Shown one piece after another: positions 37,396 through 51,298 of a stretch of DNA of 64,000 nt. Below the pieces are notes generated by a model. That model ran no database searches and was not told where the DNA came from. It worked only from the letters and a program-made list of their open reading frames with translations. The stretch spans positions 26,953,932-27,017,931 of the forward strand of contig JAQNBH010000002.1 of NCBI GenBank assembly GCA_028752905.1. The letters run 5' to 3'. Within the stretch, counting starts at the first letter, position 1. Every line of letters starts with the position of its first letter. Position numbers and translations under genes: made by a program. Origin of the DNA: Cladorhizidae sp. MBARI D1340-BT2 (lineage: Eukaryota; Porifera; Demospongiae; Poecilosclerida; Cladorhizidae).

Positions 37396-38603
37396 AACAT
37401 GTTTAGCATCAAGTAAGAGTACAATTCATAACTGCCCTAATTAACAAGACCAAAGTCCCAGATTTTGTCAACTGATAGAGAAGGCCCTTATCTGCAACAT
37501 GTGAACAGATTATCAATAAATGTAGTGGTTTTTCACTGGCAGGCCACCGCTTTGGCAACTGGAAAACGCCAGGAAAAATCCCAAACCTTACCACTTCAAA
37601 TCATCATAACTTGCTAATACTTAGAGTACTCAAAATGTTGGCACGTACAAAAGACAGATAATTAGAAGGGCTATTCGGTGATATAAAAATTATCTTTTTT
37701 GGGTAAAGTGTAGGAAAGTTATGAGCTTGACGGCAAAAAAACAAGATTTTCGGGGGGGAAATGAGAAACATATAGACCAAATTAGGGCAAATATCAAGAA
37801 CATGTTTAGCATCAAGTAAGAGTACAATTCATAACTGCCCTAATTAACAAGACCAAAGTCCCAGATTTTGTCAACTGATAGAGAAGGCACTTATCTGCAA
37901 CATGTGAACAGATTATCAATAAATGTAGTGGTTTTTCACTGGCAGGCCACCGCTTTGGCAACTGGAAAACGCCAGGAAAAATCCCAAACCTTACCACTTC
38001 AAATCACCATAACTTGCTAATACTTAGAGTACTCAAAATTTTGGCACGTACAAAAGACAGATAATTAGAAGAGCTATCCAGTGATATAAAAATTATCTTT
38101 TTTGGGTAAAGTGTAGAAAAGTTATGAGCTTCACGGCAAAAAAACAAGATTTTCGGGGGGGAAATGAGAAACATATAGACCAAATTAGGGCAAATATCAA
38201 GAACATGTTTAGCATCAAGTAAGAGTACAATTCATAACTGCCCTAATTAACAAGACCAAAGTCCCAGATTTTGTCAACTGATAGAGAAGGCCCTTATCTG
38301 CAACATGTGAACAGATTATCAATAAATGTAGTGGTTTTCACTGGCAGGCCACCGCTTTGGCAACTGGAAAACGCCAGGAAAGATCCCAAACCTTACCACT
38401 TCAAATCACCATAACTTGCTAATACTTAGAGTACTCAAAATTTTGGCACGTACAAAAGACAGATAATTAGAAGAGCTATCCGGTGATATAAAAATTATCT
38501 TTTTTGGGTAAAGTGTAGAAAAGTTATGAGCTTCACGGCAAAAAAACAAGATTTTCGGGGGGAAAATGAGAAACATATAGACCAAATTAGGGCAAATATC
38601 AAG
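37396..38603. repeat. Run of 3 monomers starting with an H/F hybrid
   Basis: Starts 37396 H/F (catcataacttgc, aaaatgttgg and ctattcgg, then gtaggaaag and gcttgacgg), 37799 E and 38202 L. The switch from H to F lies between ctattcgg and gtaggaaag. Confidence 0.95.
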
Positions 38604-39109
38604 ATAGAGAACACATAATGAAACCTATCATTCGAATCATATCAAGTCCATTACAGTAAAGTTTGCAGAATATTATGGATGTTTGATATCAACAGAGAGC
38701 ACAGAGAGAGACCTATCTTAATAGCTATATATCAAGTTTATTCAGTGAAGTGTGGAGAATCTATTTAGCATCAAGAGAGAGCAGAGAGAAACCTATCTTG
38801 TGATTCTATCAAGTCCATTACTGTGAAGTATGCGGAATATACGGATGTTTGGTATCAAGAGAGAGAACAGAGAGAGGCCTACCTTTAGAGCTATATATCA
38901 AGTCTATTCAGTGAAGTGTGGAGAATCTATGAAGCTAACATGTTTAGCTCAAGATAGAGAACACTGAGAGATACCTATCTTGCAAGTCCATTACAGTGAA
39001 GTGTGCAGAATATATGGATGTTTGGTATCAAGAGAGAGCACTTGGAGAGTCCTATCTTAATAGCGGTATAACAAGTCTATTCAGTGAAGTGTGGATAATC
39101 TACGAAGCT
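38604..39109. repeat. 506 bp P/Q module 16, alpha type
   Basis: Markers aaagtttgc and tagcggtata; second of the 1714 bp series. Confidence 0.95.
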
Positions 39110-40317
39110 AACATGTTTAGCATCAAGTAAGAGTACAATTCATAACTGCCCTAATTAACAAGACCAAAGTCCCAGATTTTGTCAACTGATAGAGAAGGCC
39201 CTTATCTGCAACATGTGAACAGATTATCAATAAATGTAGTGGTTTTTCACTGGCAGGCCACCGCTTTGGCAACTGGAAAACGCCAGGAAAAATCCCAAAC
39301 CTTACCACTTCAAATCATCATAACTTGCTAATACTTAGAGTACTCAAAATGTTGGCACGTACAAAAGACAGATAATTAGAAGGGCTATTCGGTGATATAA
39401 AAATTATCTTTTTTGGGTAAAGTGTAGGAAAGTTATGAGCTTGACGGCAAAAAAACAAGATTTTCGGGGGGGAAATGAGAAACATATAGACCAAATTAGG
39501 GCAAATATCAAGAACATGTTTAGCATCAAGTAAGAGTACAATTCATAACTGCCCTAATTAACAAGACCAAAGTCCCAGATTTTGTCAACTGATAGAGAAG
39601 GCACTTATCTGCAACATGTGAACAGATTATCAATAAATGTAGTGGTTTTTCACTGGCAGGCCACCGCTTTGGCAACTGGAAAACGCCAGGAAAAATCCCA
39701 AACCTTACCACTTCAAATCACCATAACTTGCTAATACTTAGAGTACTCAAAATTTTGGCACGTACAAAAGACAGATAATTAGAAGAGCTATCCAGTGATA
39801 TAAAAATTATCTTTTTTGGGTAAAGTGTAGAAAAGTTATGAGCTTCACGGCAAAAAAACAAGATTTTCGGGGGGGAAATGAGAAACATATAGACCAAATT
39901 AGGGCAAATATCAAGAACATGTTTAGCATCAAGTAAGAGTACAATTCATAACTGCCCTAATTAACAAGACCAAAGTCCCAGATTTTGTCAACTGATAGAG
40001 AAGGCCCTTATCTGCAACATGTGAACAGATTATCAATAAATGTAGTGGTTTTCACTGGCAGGCCACCGCTTTGGCAACTGGAAAACGCCAGGAAAGATCC
40101 CAAACCTTACCACTTCAAATCACCATAACTTGCTAATACTTAGAGTACTCAAAATTTTGGCACGTACAAAAGACAGATAATTAGAAGAGCTATCCGGTGA
40201 TATAAAAATTATCTTTTTTGGGTAAAGTGTAGAAAAGTTATGAGCTTCACGGCAAAAAAACAAGATTTTCGGGGGGGAAATGAGAAACATATAGACCAAA
40301 TTAGGGCAAATATCAAG
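39110..40317. repeat. Run of 3 monomers, H/F hybrid-E-L
   Basis: Starts 39110, 39513 and 39916; repeats 37396-38603 with G7 in the last unit. Confidence 0.95.
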
Positions 40318-40823
40318 ATAGAGAACACATAATGAAACCTATCATTCGAATCATATCAAGTCCATTACAGTAAAGTTTGCAGAATATTATGGATGTTTGA
40401 TATCAACAGAGAGCACAGAGAGAGACCTATCTTAATAGCTATATATCAAGTTTATTCAGTGAAGTGTGGAGAATCTATTTAGCATCAAGAGAGAGCAGAG
40501 AGAAACCTATCTTGTGATTCTATCAAGTCCATTACTGTGAAGTATGCGGAATATACGGATGTTTGGTATCAAGAGAGAGAACAGAGAGAGGCCTACCTTT
40601 AGAGCTATATATCAAGTCTATTCAGTGAAGTGTGGAGAATCTATGAAGCTAACATGTTTAGCTCAAGATAGAGAACACTGAGAGATACCTATCTTGCAAG
40701 TCCATTACAGTGAAGTGTGCAGAATATATGGATGTTTGGTATCAAGAGAGAGCACTTGGAGAGTCCTATCTTAATAGCGGTATAACAAGTCTATTCAGTG
40801 AAGTGTGGATAATCTACGAAGCT
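40318..40823. repeat. 506 bp P/Q module 17, alpha type
   Basis: Markers aaagtttgc and tagcggtata; third of the 1714 bp series and the last alpha module in the window. Confidence 0.95.
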
Positions 40824-41628
40824 AACATGTTTAGCATCAAGTAAGAGTACAATTCATAACTGCCCTAATTAACAAGACCAAAGTCCCAGATTTTGTCAAC
40901 TGATAGAGAAGGCCCTTATCTGCAACATGTGAACAGATTATCAATAAATGTAGTGGTTTTTCACTGGCAGGCCACCGCTTTGGCAACTGGAAAACGCCAG
41001 GAAAAATCCCAAACCTTACCACTTCAAATCATCATAACTTGCTAATACTTAGAGTACTCAAAATGTTGGCACGTACAAAAGACAGATAATTAGAAGGGCT
41101 ATTCGGTGATATAAAAATTATCTTTTTTGGGTAAAGTGTAGAAAAGTTATGAGCTTCACGGCAAAAAAACAAGATTTTCGGGGGGAAAATGAGAAACATA
41201 TAGACCAAATTAGGGCAAATATCAAGAACATGTTTAGCATCAAGTAAGAGTACAATTCATAACTGCCCTAATTAACAAGACCAAAGTCCCAGATTTTGTC
41301 AACTGATAGAGAAGGCCCTTATCTGCAACATGTGAACAGATTATCAATAAATGTAGTGGTTTTCACTGGCAGGCCACCGCTTTGGCAACTGGAAAACGCC
41401 AGGAAAGATCCCAAACCTTACCACTTCAAATCACCATAACTTGCTAATACTTAGAGTACTTAAAATTTTGGCACGTACAAAAGACAGATAATTAGAAGAG
41501 CTATCCGGTGATATAAAAATTATCTTTTTTGGGTAAAGTGTAGAAAAGTTATGAGCTTCACGGCAAAAAAACAAGATTTTCGGGGGGAAAATGAGAAACA
41601 TATAGACCAAATTAGGGCAAATATCAAG
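40824..41628. repeat. Two monomers, H-I
   Basis: Starts 40824 H (non-hybrid, gcttcacgg) and 41227 I. Confidence 0.95.
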
Positions 41629-42134
41629 ATAGAGAACACATAATGAAACCTATCATTCGAATCATATCAAGTCCATTACAGTAAAGTGTGCAGAATATTA
41701 TGGATGTTTGATATCAACAGAGAGCACAGAGAGAGACCTATCTTAATAGCTATATATCAAGTTTATTCAGTGAAGTGTGGAGAATCTATTTAGCATCAAG
41801 AGAGAGCAGAGAGAAACCTATCTTGTGATTCTATCAAGTCCATTACTGTGAAGTATGCGGAATATACGGATGTTTGGTATCAAGAGAGAGAACAGAGAGA
41901 GGCCTACCTTTAGAGCTATATATCAAGTCTATTCAGTGAAGTGTGGAGAATCTATGAAGCTAACATGTTTAGCTCAAGATAGAGAACACTGAGAGATACC
42001 TATCTTGCAAGTCCATTACAGTGAAGTGTGCAGAATATATGGATGTTTGGTATCAAGAGAGAGCACTTGGAGAGTCCTATCTTAATAGCTGTATAACAAG
42101 TCTATTCAGTGAAGTGTGGATAATCTACGAAGCT
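41629..42134. repeat. 506 bp P/Q module 18, beta type
   Basis: Markers aaagtgtgc and tagctgtata. Confidence 0.95.
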
Positions 42135-44951
42135 AACATGTTTAGCATCAAGTAAGAGTACAATTCATAACTGCCCTAATTAACAAGACCAAAGTCCCAG
42201 ATTTTGTCAACTGATAGAGAAGGCCCTTATCTGCAACATGTGAACAGATTATCAATAAATGTAGTGGTTTTCACTGGCAGGCCACCGCTTTGGCAACTGG
42301 AAAACGCCAGGAAAAATCCCAAACCTTACCACTTCAAATCCCCATAACTTGCTAATACTTAGAGTACTCAACATTTTGGCACGTACAAAAGACAGATAAT
42401 TAGAAGGGCTATTCGGTGATATAAAAATTATCTTTTTTGGGTAAAGTGTAGAAAAGTTATGAGCTTCACGGCAAAAAAACAAGATTTTCGGGGGGGAAAT
42501 GAGAAACATATAGACCAAATTAGGGCAAATATCAAGAACATGTTTAGCATCAAGTAAGAGTACAATTCATAACTGCCCTAATTAACAAGACCAAAGTCCC
42601 AGATTTTGTCAACTGATAGAGAAGGCCCTTATCTGCAACATGTGAACAGATTATCAATAAATGTAGTGGTTTTCACTGGCAGGCCACCGCTTTGGCAACT
42701 GGAAAACGCCAGGAAAGATCCCAAACCTTACCACTTCAAATCACCATAACTTGCTAATACTTAGAGTACTCAAAATTTTGGCACGTACAAAAGACAGATA
42801 ATTAGAAGGGCTATCCGGTGATATAAAAATTATCTTTTTTGGGTAAAGTGTAGGAAAGTTATGAGCTTGACGGCAAAAAAACAAGATTTTCGGGGGGAAA
42901 ATGAGAAACATATAGACCAAATTAGGGCAAATATCAAGAACATGTTTAGCATCAAGTAAGAGTACAATTCATAACTGCCCTAATTAACAAGACCAAAGTC
43001 CCAGATTTTGTCAACTGATAGAGAAGGCACTTATCTGCAACATGTGAACAGATTATCAATAAATGTAGTGGTTTTTCACTGGCAGGCCAACGCTTTGGCA
43101 ACTGGAAAACGCCAGGAAAAATCCCAAACCTTACCACTTCAAATCACCATAACTTGCTAATACTTAGAGTACTCAAAATTTTGGCACGTACAAAAGACAG
43201 ATAATTAGAAGAGCTATCCGGTGATATAAAAATTATCTTTTTTGGGTAAAGTGTAGAAAAGTTATGAGCTTCACGGCAAAAAAACAAGATTTTCGGGGGG
43301 GAAATGAGAAACATATAGACCAAATTAGGGCAAATATCAAGAACATGTTTAGCATCAAGTAAGAGTACAATTCATAACTGCCCTAATTAACAAGACCAAA
43401 GTCCCAGATTTTGTCAACTGATAGAGAAGGCCCTTATCTGCAACATGTGAACAGATTATCAATAAATGTAGTGGTTTTCACTGGCAGGCCACCGCTTTGG
43501 CAACTGGAAAACGCCAGGAAAGATCCCAAACCTTACCACTTCAAATCACCATAACTTGCTAATACTTAGAGTACTCAAAATTTTGGCACGTACAAAAGAC
43601 AGATAATTAGAAGGGCTATCCGGTGATATAAAAATTATCTTTTTTGGGTAAAGTGTAGGAAAGTTATGAGCTTCACGGCAAAAAAACAAGATTTTCGGAG
43701 GGAAAATGAGAAACATATAGACCAAATTAGGGCAAATATCAAGAACATGTTTAGCATCAAGTAAGAGTACAATTCATAACTGCCCTAATTAACAAGACCA
43801 AAGTCCCAGATTTTGTCAACTGATAGAGAAGGCCCTTATCTGCAACATGTGAACAGATTATCAATAAATGTAGTGGTTTTTCACTGGCAGGCCACCGCTT
43901 TGGCAACTGGAAAACGCCAGGAAAAATCCCAAACCTTACCACTTCAAATCATCATAACTTCCTAATACTTAGAGTACTCAAAACTTTGGCACGTACAAAA
44001 GACAGATAATTAGAAGGGCTATCCGGTGATATAAAAATTATCTTTTTGGGGTAAAGTGTAGAATAGTTATGAGCTTCACGGCAAAAAAACAAGATTTTCG
44101 GGGGGGAAATGAGAAACATATAGACCAAATTAGGGCAAATATCAAGAACATGTTTAGCATCAAGTAAGAGTACAATTCATAACTGCCCTAATTAACAAGA
44201 CCAAAGTCCCAGATTTTGTCAACTGATAGAGAAGGCACTTATCTGCAACATGTGAACAGATTATCAATAAATGTAGTGGTTTTTCACTGGCAGGCCACCG
44301 CTTTGGCAACTGGAAAACGCCAGGAAAAATCCCAAACCTTACCACTTCAAATCACCATAACTTGCTAATACTTAGAGTACTCAAAATTTTGGCACGTACA
44401 AAAGACAGATAATTAGAAGAGCTATCCGGTGATATAAAAATTCTCTTTTTTGGGTAAAGTGTAGAAAAGTTATGAGCTTCACGGCAAAAAAACAAGATTT
44501 TCGGGGGGGAAATGAGAAACATATAGACCAAATTAGGGCAAATATCAAGAACATGTTTAGCATCAAGTAAGAGTACAATTCATAACTGCCCTAATTAACA
44601 AGACCAAAGTCCCAGATTTTGTCAACTGATAGAGAAGGCCCTTATCTGCAACATGTGAACAGATTATCAATAAATGTAGTGGTTTTCACTGGCAGGCCAC
44701 CGCTTTGGCAACTGGAAAACGCCAGGAAAAATCCCAAACCTTACCACTTCAAATCACCATAACTTGCTAATACTTAGAGTACTTAAAATTTTGGCACGTA
44801 CAAAAGACAGATAATTAGAAGAGCTATCCGGTGATATAAAAATTATCTTTTTTGGGTAAAGTGTAGAAAAGTTATGAGCTTCACGGCAAAAAAACAAGAT
44901 TTTCGGGGGGAAAATGAGAAACATATAGACCAAATTAGGGCAAATATCAAG
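42135..44951. repeat. Run of 7 monomers with left-block classes inside
   Basis: Starts 42135 G4 (T4 with G markers), 42537 F, 42939 E (private ggccaacgc), 43342 C (cggaggg), 43744 A with accttacc, 44147 E carrying the J change aaattctc, and 44550 I'. C followed by this A form is otherwise found only at 8486-9290. Confidence 0.95.
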
Positions 44952-45457
44952 ATAGAGAACACATAATGAAACCTATCATTCGAATCATATCAAGTCCATT
45001 ACAGTAAAGTGTGCAGAATATTATGGATGTTTGATATCAACAGAGAGCACAGAGAGAGACCTATCTTAATAGCTATATATCAAGTTTATTCAGTGAAGTG
45101 TGGAGAATCTATTTAGCATCAAGAGAGAGCAGAGAGAAACCTATCTTGTGATTCTATCAAGTCCATTACTGTGAAGTATGCGGAATATACGGATGTTTGG
45201 TATCAAGAGAGAGAACAGAGAGAGGCCTACCTTTAGAGCTATATATCAAGTCTATTCAGTGAAGTGTGGAGAATCTATGAAGCTAACATGTTTAGCTCAA
45301 GATAGAGAACACTGAGAGATACCTATCTTGCAAGTCCATTACAGTGAAGTGTGCAGAATATATGGATGTTTGGTATCAAGAGAGAGCACTTGGAGAGTCC
45401 TATCTTAATAGCTGTATAACAAGTCTATTCAGTGAAGTGTGGATAATCTACGAAGCT
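44952..45457. repeat. 506 bp P/Q module 19, beta type
   Basis: Markers aaagtgtgc and tagctgtata. Confidence 0.95.
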
Positions 45458-46262
45458 AACATGTTTAGCATCAAGTAAGAGTACAATTCATAACTGCCCT
45501 AATTAACAAGACCAAAGTCCCAGATTTTGTCAACTGATAGAGAAGGCCCTTATCTGCAACATGTGAACAGATTATCAATAAATGTAGTGGTTTTTCACTG
45601 GCAGGCCACCGCTTTGGCAACTGGAAAACGCCAGGAAAAATCCCAAACCTTACCACTTCAAATCATCATAACTTGCTAATACTTAGAGTACTCAAAATGT
45701 TGGCACGTACAAAAGACAGATAATTAGAAGGGCTATTCGGTGATATAAAAATTATCTTTTTTGGGTAAAGTGTAGAAAAGTTATGAGCTTCACGGCAAAA
45801 AAACAAGATTTTCGGGGGGAAAATGAGAAACATATAGACCAAATTAGGGCAAATATCAAGAACATGTTTAGCATCAAGTAAGAGTACAATTCATAACTGC
45901 CCTAATTAACAAGACCAAAGTCCCAGATTTTGTCAACTGATAGAGAAGGCCCTTATCTGCAACATGTGAACAGATTATCAATAAATGTAGTGGTTTTCAC
46001 TGGCAGGCCACCGCTTTGGCAACTGGAAAACGCCAGGAAAGATCCCAAACCTTACCACTTCAAATCACCATAACTTGCTAATACTTAGAGTACTTAAAAT
46101 TTTGGCACGTACAAAAGACAGATAATTAGAAGAGCTATCCGGTGATATAAAAATTATCTTTTTTGGGTAAAGTGTAGAAAAGTTATGAGCTTCACGGCAA
46201 AAAAACAAGATTTTCGGGGGGAAAATGAGAAACATATAGACCAAATTAGGGCAAATATCAAG
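45458..46262. repeat. Two monomers, H-I
   Basis: Starts 45458 H and 45861 I. Confidence 0.95.
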
Positions 46263-46768
46263 ATAGAGAACACATAATGAAACCTATCATTCGAATCATA
46301 TCAAGTCCATTACAGTAAAGTGTGCAGAATATTATGGATGTTTGATATCAACAGAGAGCACAGAGAGAGACCTATCTTAATAGCTATATATCAAGTTTAT
46401 TCAGTGAAGTGTGGAGAATCTATTTAGCATCAAGAGAGAGCAGAGAGAAACCTATCTTGTGATTCTATCAAGTCCATTACTGTGAAGTATGCGGAATATA
46501 CGGATGTTTGGTATCAAGAGAGAGAACAGAGAGAGGCCTACCTTTAGAGCTATATATCAAGTCTATTCAGTGAAGTGTGGAGAATCTATGAAGCTAACAT
46601 GTTTAGCTCAAGATAGAGAACACTGAGAGATACCTATCTTGCAAGTCCATTACAGTGAAGTGTGCAGAATATATGGATGTTTGGTATCAAGAGAGAGCAC
46701 TTGGAGAGTCCTATCTTAATAGCTGTATAACAAGTCTATTCAGTGAAGTGTGGATAATCTACGAAGCT
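46263..46768. repeat. 506 bp P/Q module 20, beta type
   Basis: Markers aaagtgtgc and tagctgtata. Confidence 0.95.
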
Positions 46769-49182
46769 AACATGTTTAGCATCAAGTAAGAGTACAATTC
46801 ATAACTGCCCTAATTAACAAGACCAAAGTCCCAGATTTTGTCAACTGATAGAGAAGGCCCTTATCTGCAACATGTGAACAGATTATCAATAAATGTAGTG
46901 GTTTTTCACTGGCAGGCCACCGCTTTGGCAACTGGAAAACGCCAGGAAAAATCCCAAACCTTACCACTTCAAATCCCCATAACTTGCTAATACTTAGAGT
47001 ACTCAACATTTTGGCACGTACAAAAGACAGATAATTAGAAGGGCTATTCGGTGATATAAAAATTATCTTTTTTGGGTAAAGTGTAGAAAAGTTATGAGCT
47101 TCACGGCAAAAAAACAAGATTTTCGGGGGGGAAATGAGAAACATATAGACCAAATTAGGGCAAATATCAAGAACATGTTTAGCATCAAGTAAGAGTACAA
47201 TTCATAACTGCCCTAATTAACAAGACCAAAGTCCCAGATTTTGTCAACTGATAGAGAAGGCCCTTATCTGCAACATGTGAACAGATTATCAATAAATGTA
47301 GTGGTTTTCACTGGCAGGCCACCGCTTTGGCAACTGGAAAACGCCAGGAAAGATCCCAAACCTTACCACTTCAAATCACCATAACTTGCTAATACTTAGA
47401 GTACTCAAAATTTTGGCACGTACAAAAGACAGATAATTAGAAGGGCTATCCGGTGATATAAAAATTATCTTTTTTGGGTAAAGTGTAGGAAAGTTATGAG
47501 CTTGACGGCAAAAAAACAAGATTTTCGGGGGGAAAATGAGAAACATATAGACCAAATTAGGGCAAATATCAAGAACATGTTTAGCATCAAGTAAGAGTAC
47601 AATTCATAACTGCCCTAATTAACAAGACCAAAGTCCCAGATTTTGTCAACTGATAGAGAAGGCACTTATCTGCAACATGTGAACAGATTATCAATAAATG
47701 TAGTGGTTTTTCACTGGCAGGCCACCGCTTTGGCAACTGGAAAACGCCAGGAAAAATCCCAAACCTTACCACTTCAAATCACCATAACTTGCTAATACTT
47801 AGAGTACTCAAAATTTTGGCACGTACAAAAGACAGATAATTAGAAGAGCTATCCGGTGATATAAAAATTATCTTTTTTGGGTAAAGTGTAGAAAAGTTAT
47901 GAGCTTCACGGCAAAAAAACAAGATTTTCGGGGGGGAAATGAGAAACATATAGACCAAATTAGGGCAAATATCAAGAACATGTTTAGCATCAAGTAAGAG
48001 TACAATTCATAACTGCCCTAATTAACAAGACCAAAGTCCCAGATTTTGTCAACTGATAGAGAAGGCCCTTATCTGCAACATGTGAACAGATTATCAATAA
48101 ATGTAGTGGTTTTCACTGGCAGGCCACCGCTTTGGCAACTGGAAAACGCCAGGAAAAATCCCAAACCTTACCACTTCAAATCCCCATAACTTGCTAATAC
48201 TTAGAGTACTCAACATTTTGGCACGTACAAAAGACAGATAATTAGAAGGGCTATTCGGTGATATAAAAATTATCTTTTTTGGGTAAAGTGTAGAAAAGTT
48301 ATGAGCTTCACGGCAAAAAAACAAGATTTTCGGGGGGGAAATGAGAAACATATAGACCAAATTAGGGCAAATATCAAGAACATGTTTAGCATCAAGTAAG
48401 AGTACAATTCATAACTGCCCTAATTAACAAGACCAAAGTCCCAGATTTTGTCAACTGATAGAGAAGGCCCTTATCTGCAACATGTGAACAGATTATCAAT
48501 AAATGTAGTGGTTTTCACTGGCAGGCCACCGCTTTGGCAACTGGAAAACGCCAGGAAAGATCCCAAACCTTACCACTTCAAATCACCATAACTTGCTAAT
48601 ACTTAGAGTACTCAAAATTTTGGCACGTACAAAAGACAGATAATTAGAAGAGCTATCCGGTGATATAAAAATTCTCTTTTTTGGGTAAAGTGTAGAAAAG
48701 TTATGAGCTTCACGGCAAAAAAACAAGATTTTCGGGGGGGAAATGAGAAACATATAGACCAAATTAGGGCAAATATCAAGAACATGTTTAGCATCAAGTA
48801 AGAGTACAATTCATAACTGCCCTAATTAACAAGACCAAAGTCCCAGATTTTGTCAACTGATAGAGAAGGCCCTTATCTGCAACATGTGAACAGATTATCA
48901 ATAAATGTAGTGGTTTTCACTGGCAGGCCACCGCTTTGGCAACTGGAAAACGCCAGGAAAAATCCCAAACCTTACCACTTCAAATCACCATAACTTGCTA
49001 ATACTTAGAGTACTTAAAATTTTGGCACGTACAAAAGACAGATAATTAGAAGAGCTATCCGGTGATATAAAAATTATCTTTTTTGGGTAAAGTGTAGAAA
49101 AGTTATGAGCTTCACGGCAAAAAAACAAGATTTTCGGGGGGAAAATGAGAAACATATAGACCAAATTAGGGCAAATATCAAG
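46769..49182. repeat. Run of 6 monomers, G-F-E-G4-J-I'
   Basis: Starts 46769 G, 47172 F, 47574 E, 47977 G4, 48379 J and 48781 I'. From 47574 on, the class order is repeated at 55321. Confidence 0.95.
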
Positions 49183-51298
49183 ATAGAGAACACATAATGA
49201 AACCTATCATTCGAATCATATCAAGTCCATTACAGTAAAGTGTGCAGAATATTATGGATGTTTGATATCAACAGAGAGCACAGAGAGAGACCTATCTTAA
49301 TAGCTATATATCAAGTTTATTCAGTGAAGTGTGGAGAATCTATTTAGCATCAAGAGAGAGCAGAGAGAAACCTATCTTGTGATTCTATCAAGTCCATTAC
49401 TGTGAAGTATGCGGAATATACGGATGTTTGGTATCAAGAGAGAGAACAGAGAGAGGCCTACCTTTAGAGCTATATATCAAGTCTATTCAGTGAAGTGTGG
49501 AGAATCTATGAAGCTAACATGTTTAGCTCAAGATAGAGAACACTGAGAGATACCTATCTTGCAAGTCCATTACAGTGAAGTGTGCAGAATATATGGATGT
49601 TTGGTATCAAGAGAGAGCACTTGGAGAGTCCTATCTTAATAGCTGTATAACAAGTCTATTCAGTGAAGTGTGGATAATCTACGAAGCTAACATGTTTAGC
49701 ATCAAGTAAGAGTACAATTCATAACTGCCCTAATTAACAAGACCAAAGTCCCAGATTTTGTCAACTGATAGAGAAGGCCCTTATCTGCAACATGTGAACA
49801 GATTATCAATAAATGTAGTGGTTTTTCACTGGCAGGCCACCGCTTTGGCAACTGGAAAACGCCAGGAAAAATCCCAAACCTTACCACTTCAAATCCCCAT
49901 AACTTGCTAATACTTAGAGTACTCAACATTTTGGCACGTACAAAAGACAGATAATTAGAAGGGCTATTCGGTGATATAAAAATTATCTTTTTTGGGTAAA
50001 GTGTAGAAAAGTTATGAGCTTCACGGCAAAAAAACAAGATTTTCGGGGGGGAAATGAGAAACATATAGACCAAATTAGGGCAAATATCAAGAACATGTTT
50101 AGCATCAAGTAAGAGTACAATTCATAACTGCCCTAATTAACAAGACCAAAGTCCCAGATTTTGTCAACTGATAGAGAAGGCCCTTATCTGCAACATGTGA
50201 ACAGATTATCAATAAATGTAGTGGTTTTCACTGGCAGGCCACCGCTTTGGCAACTGGAAAACGCCAGGAAAGATCCCAAACCTTACCACTTCAAATCACC
50301 ATAACTTGCTAATACTTAGAGTACTCAAAATTTTGGCACGTACAAAAGACAGATAATTAGAAGGGCTATCCGGTGATATAAAAATTATCTTTTTTGGGTA
50401 AAGTGTAGGAAAGTTATGAGCTTGACGGCAAAAAAACAAGATTTTCGGGGGGAAAATGAGAAACATATAGACCAAATTAGGGCAAATATCAAGAACATGT
50501 TTAGCATCAAGTAAGAGTACAATTCATAACTGCCCTAATTAACAAGACCAAAGTCCCAGATTTTGTCAACTGATAGAGAAGGCACTTATCTGCAACATGT
50601 GAACAGATTATCAATAAATGTAGTGGTTTTTCACTGGCAGGCCACCGCTTTGGCAACTGGAAAACGCCAGGAAAAATCCCAAACCTTACCACTTCAAATC
50701 ACCATAACTTGCTAATACTTAGAGTACTCAAAATTTTGGCACGTACAAAAGACAGATAATTAGAAGAGCTATCCGGTGATATAAAAATTATCTTTTTTGG
50801 GTAAAGTGTAGAAAAGTTATGAGCTTCACGGCAAAAAAACAAGATTTTCGGGGGGGAAATGAGAAACATATAGACCAAATTAGGGCAAATATCAAGAACA
50901 TGTTTAGCATCAAGTAAGAGTACAATTCATAACTGCCCTAATTAACAAGACCAAAGTCCCAGATTTTGTCAACTGATAGAGAAGGCCCTTATCTGCAACA
51001 TGTGAACAGATTATCAATAAATGTAGTGGTTTTCACTGGCAGGCCACCGCTTTGGCAACTGGAAAACGCCAGGAAAAATCCCAAACCTTACCACTTCAAA
51101 TCATCATAACTTGCTAATACTTAGAGTACTCAAAATGTTGGCACGTACAAAAGACAGATAATTAGAAGGGCTATTCGGTGATATAAAAATTATCTTTTTT
51201 GGGTAAAGTGTAGAAAAGTTATGAGCTTCACGGCAAAAAAACAAGATTTTCGGGGGGGAAATGAGAAACATATAGACCAAATTAGGGCAAATATCAAG
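47574..51298. repeat. 3725 bp block duplicated 7747 bp downstream, first copy
   Basis: E-G4-J-I'-module-G-F-E-H4 here recurs in the same order and spacing at 55321-59045 (every start offset by 7747). The only difference noticed is G7 versus G6 in the final H4 monomer. Confidence 0.88.
49183..49688. repeat. 506 bp P/Q module 21, beta type
   Basis: Markers aaagtgtgc and tagctgtata. The next module is 7747 bp away, the longest module-free stretch of the right block. Confidence 0.95.

Larger units (their letters stand above)
36890..40317. repeat. 1714 bp higher-order repeat, two full copies
   Basis: Module-(H/F hybrid)-E-L at 36890-38603 and 38604-40317, with a third alpha module starting at 40318. 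The only difference I noticed is G6 versus G7 in the L monomer. The shared H/F hybrid monomer and the ctatccagtg change in E show a recent duplication and not convergence. Confidence 0.9.
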
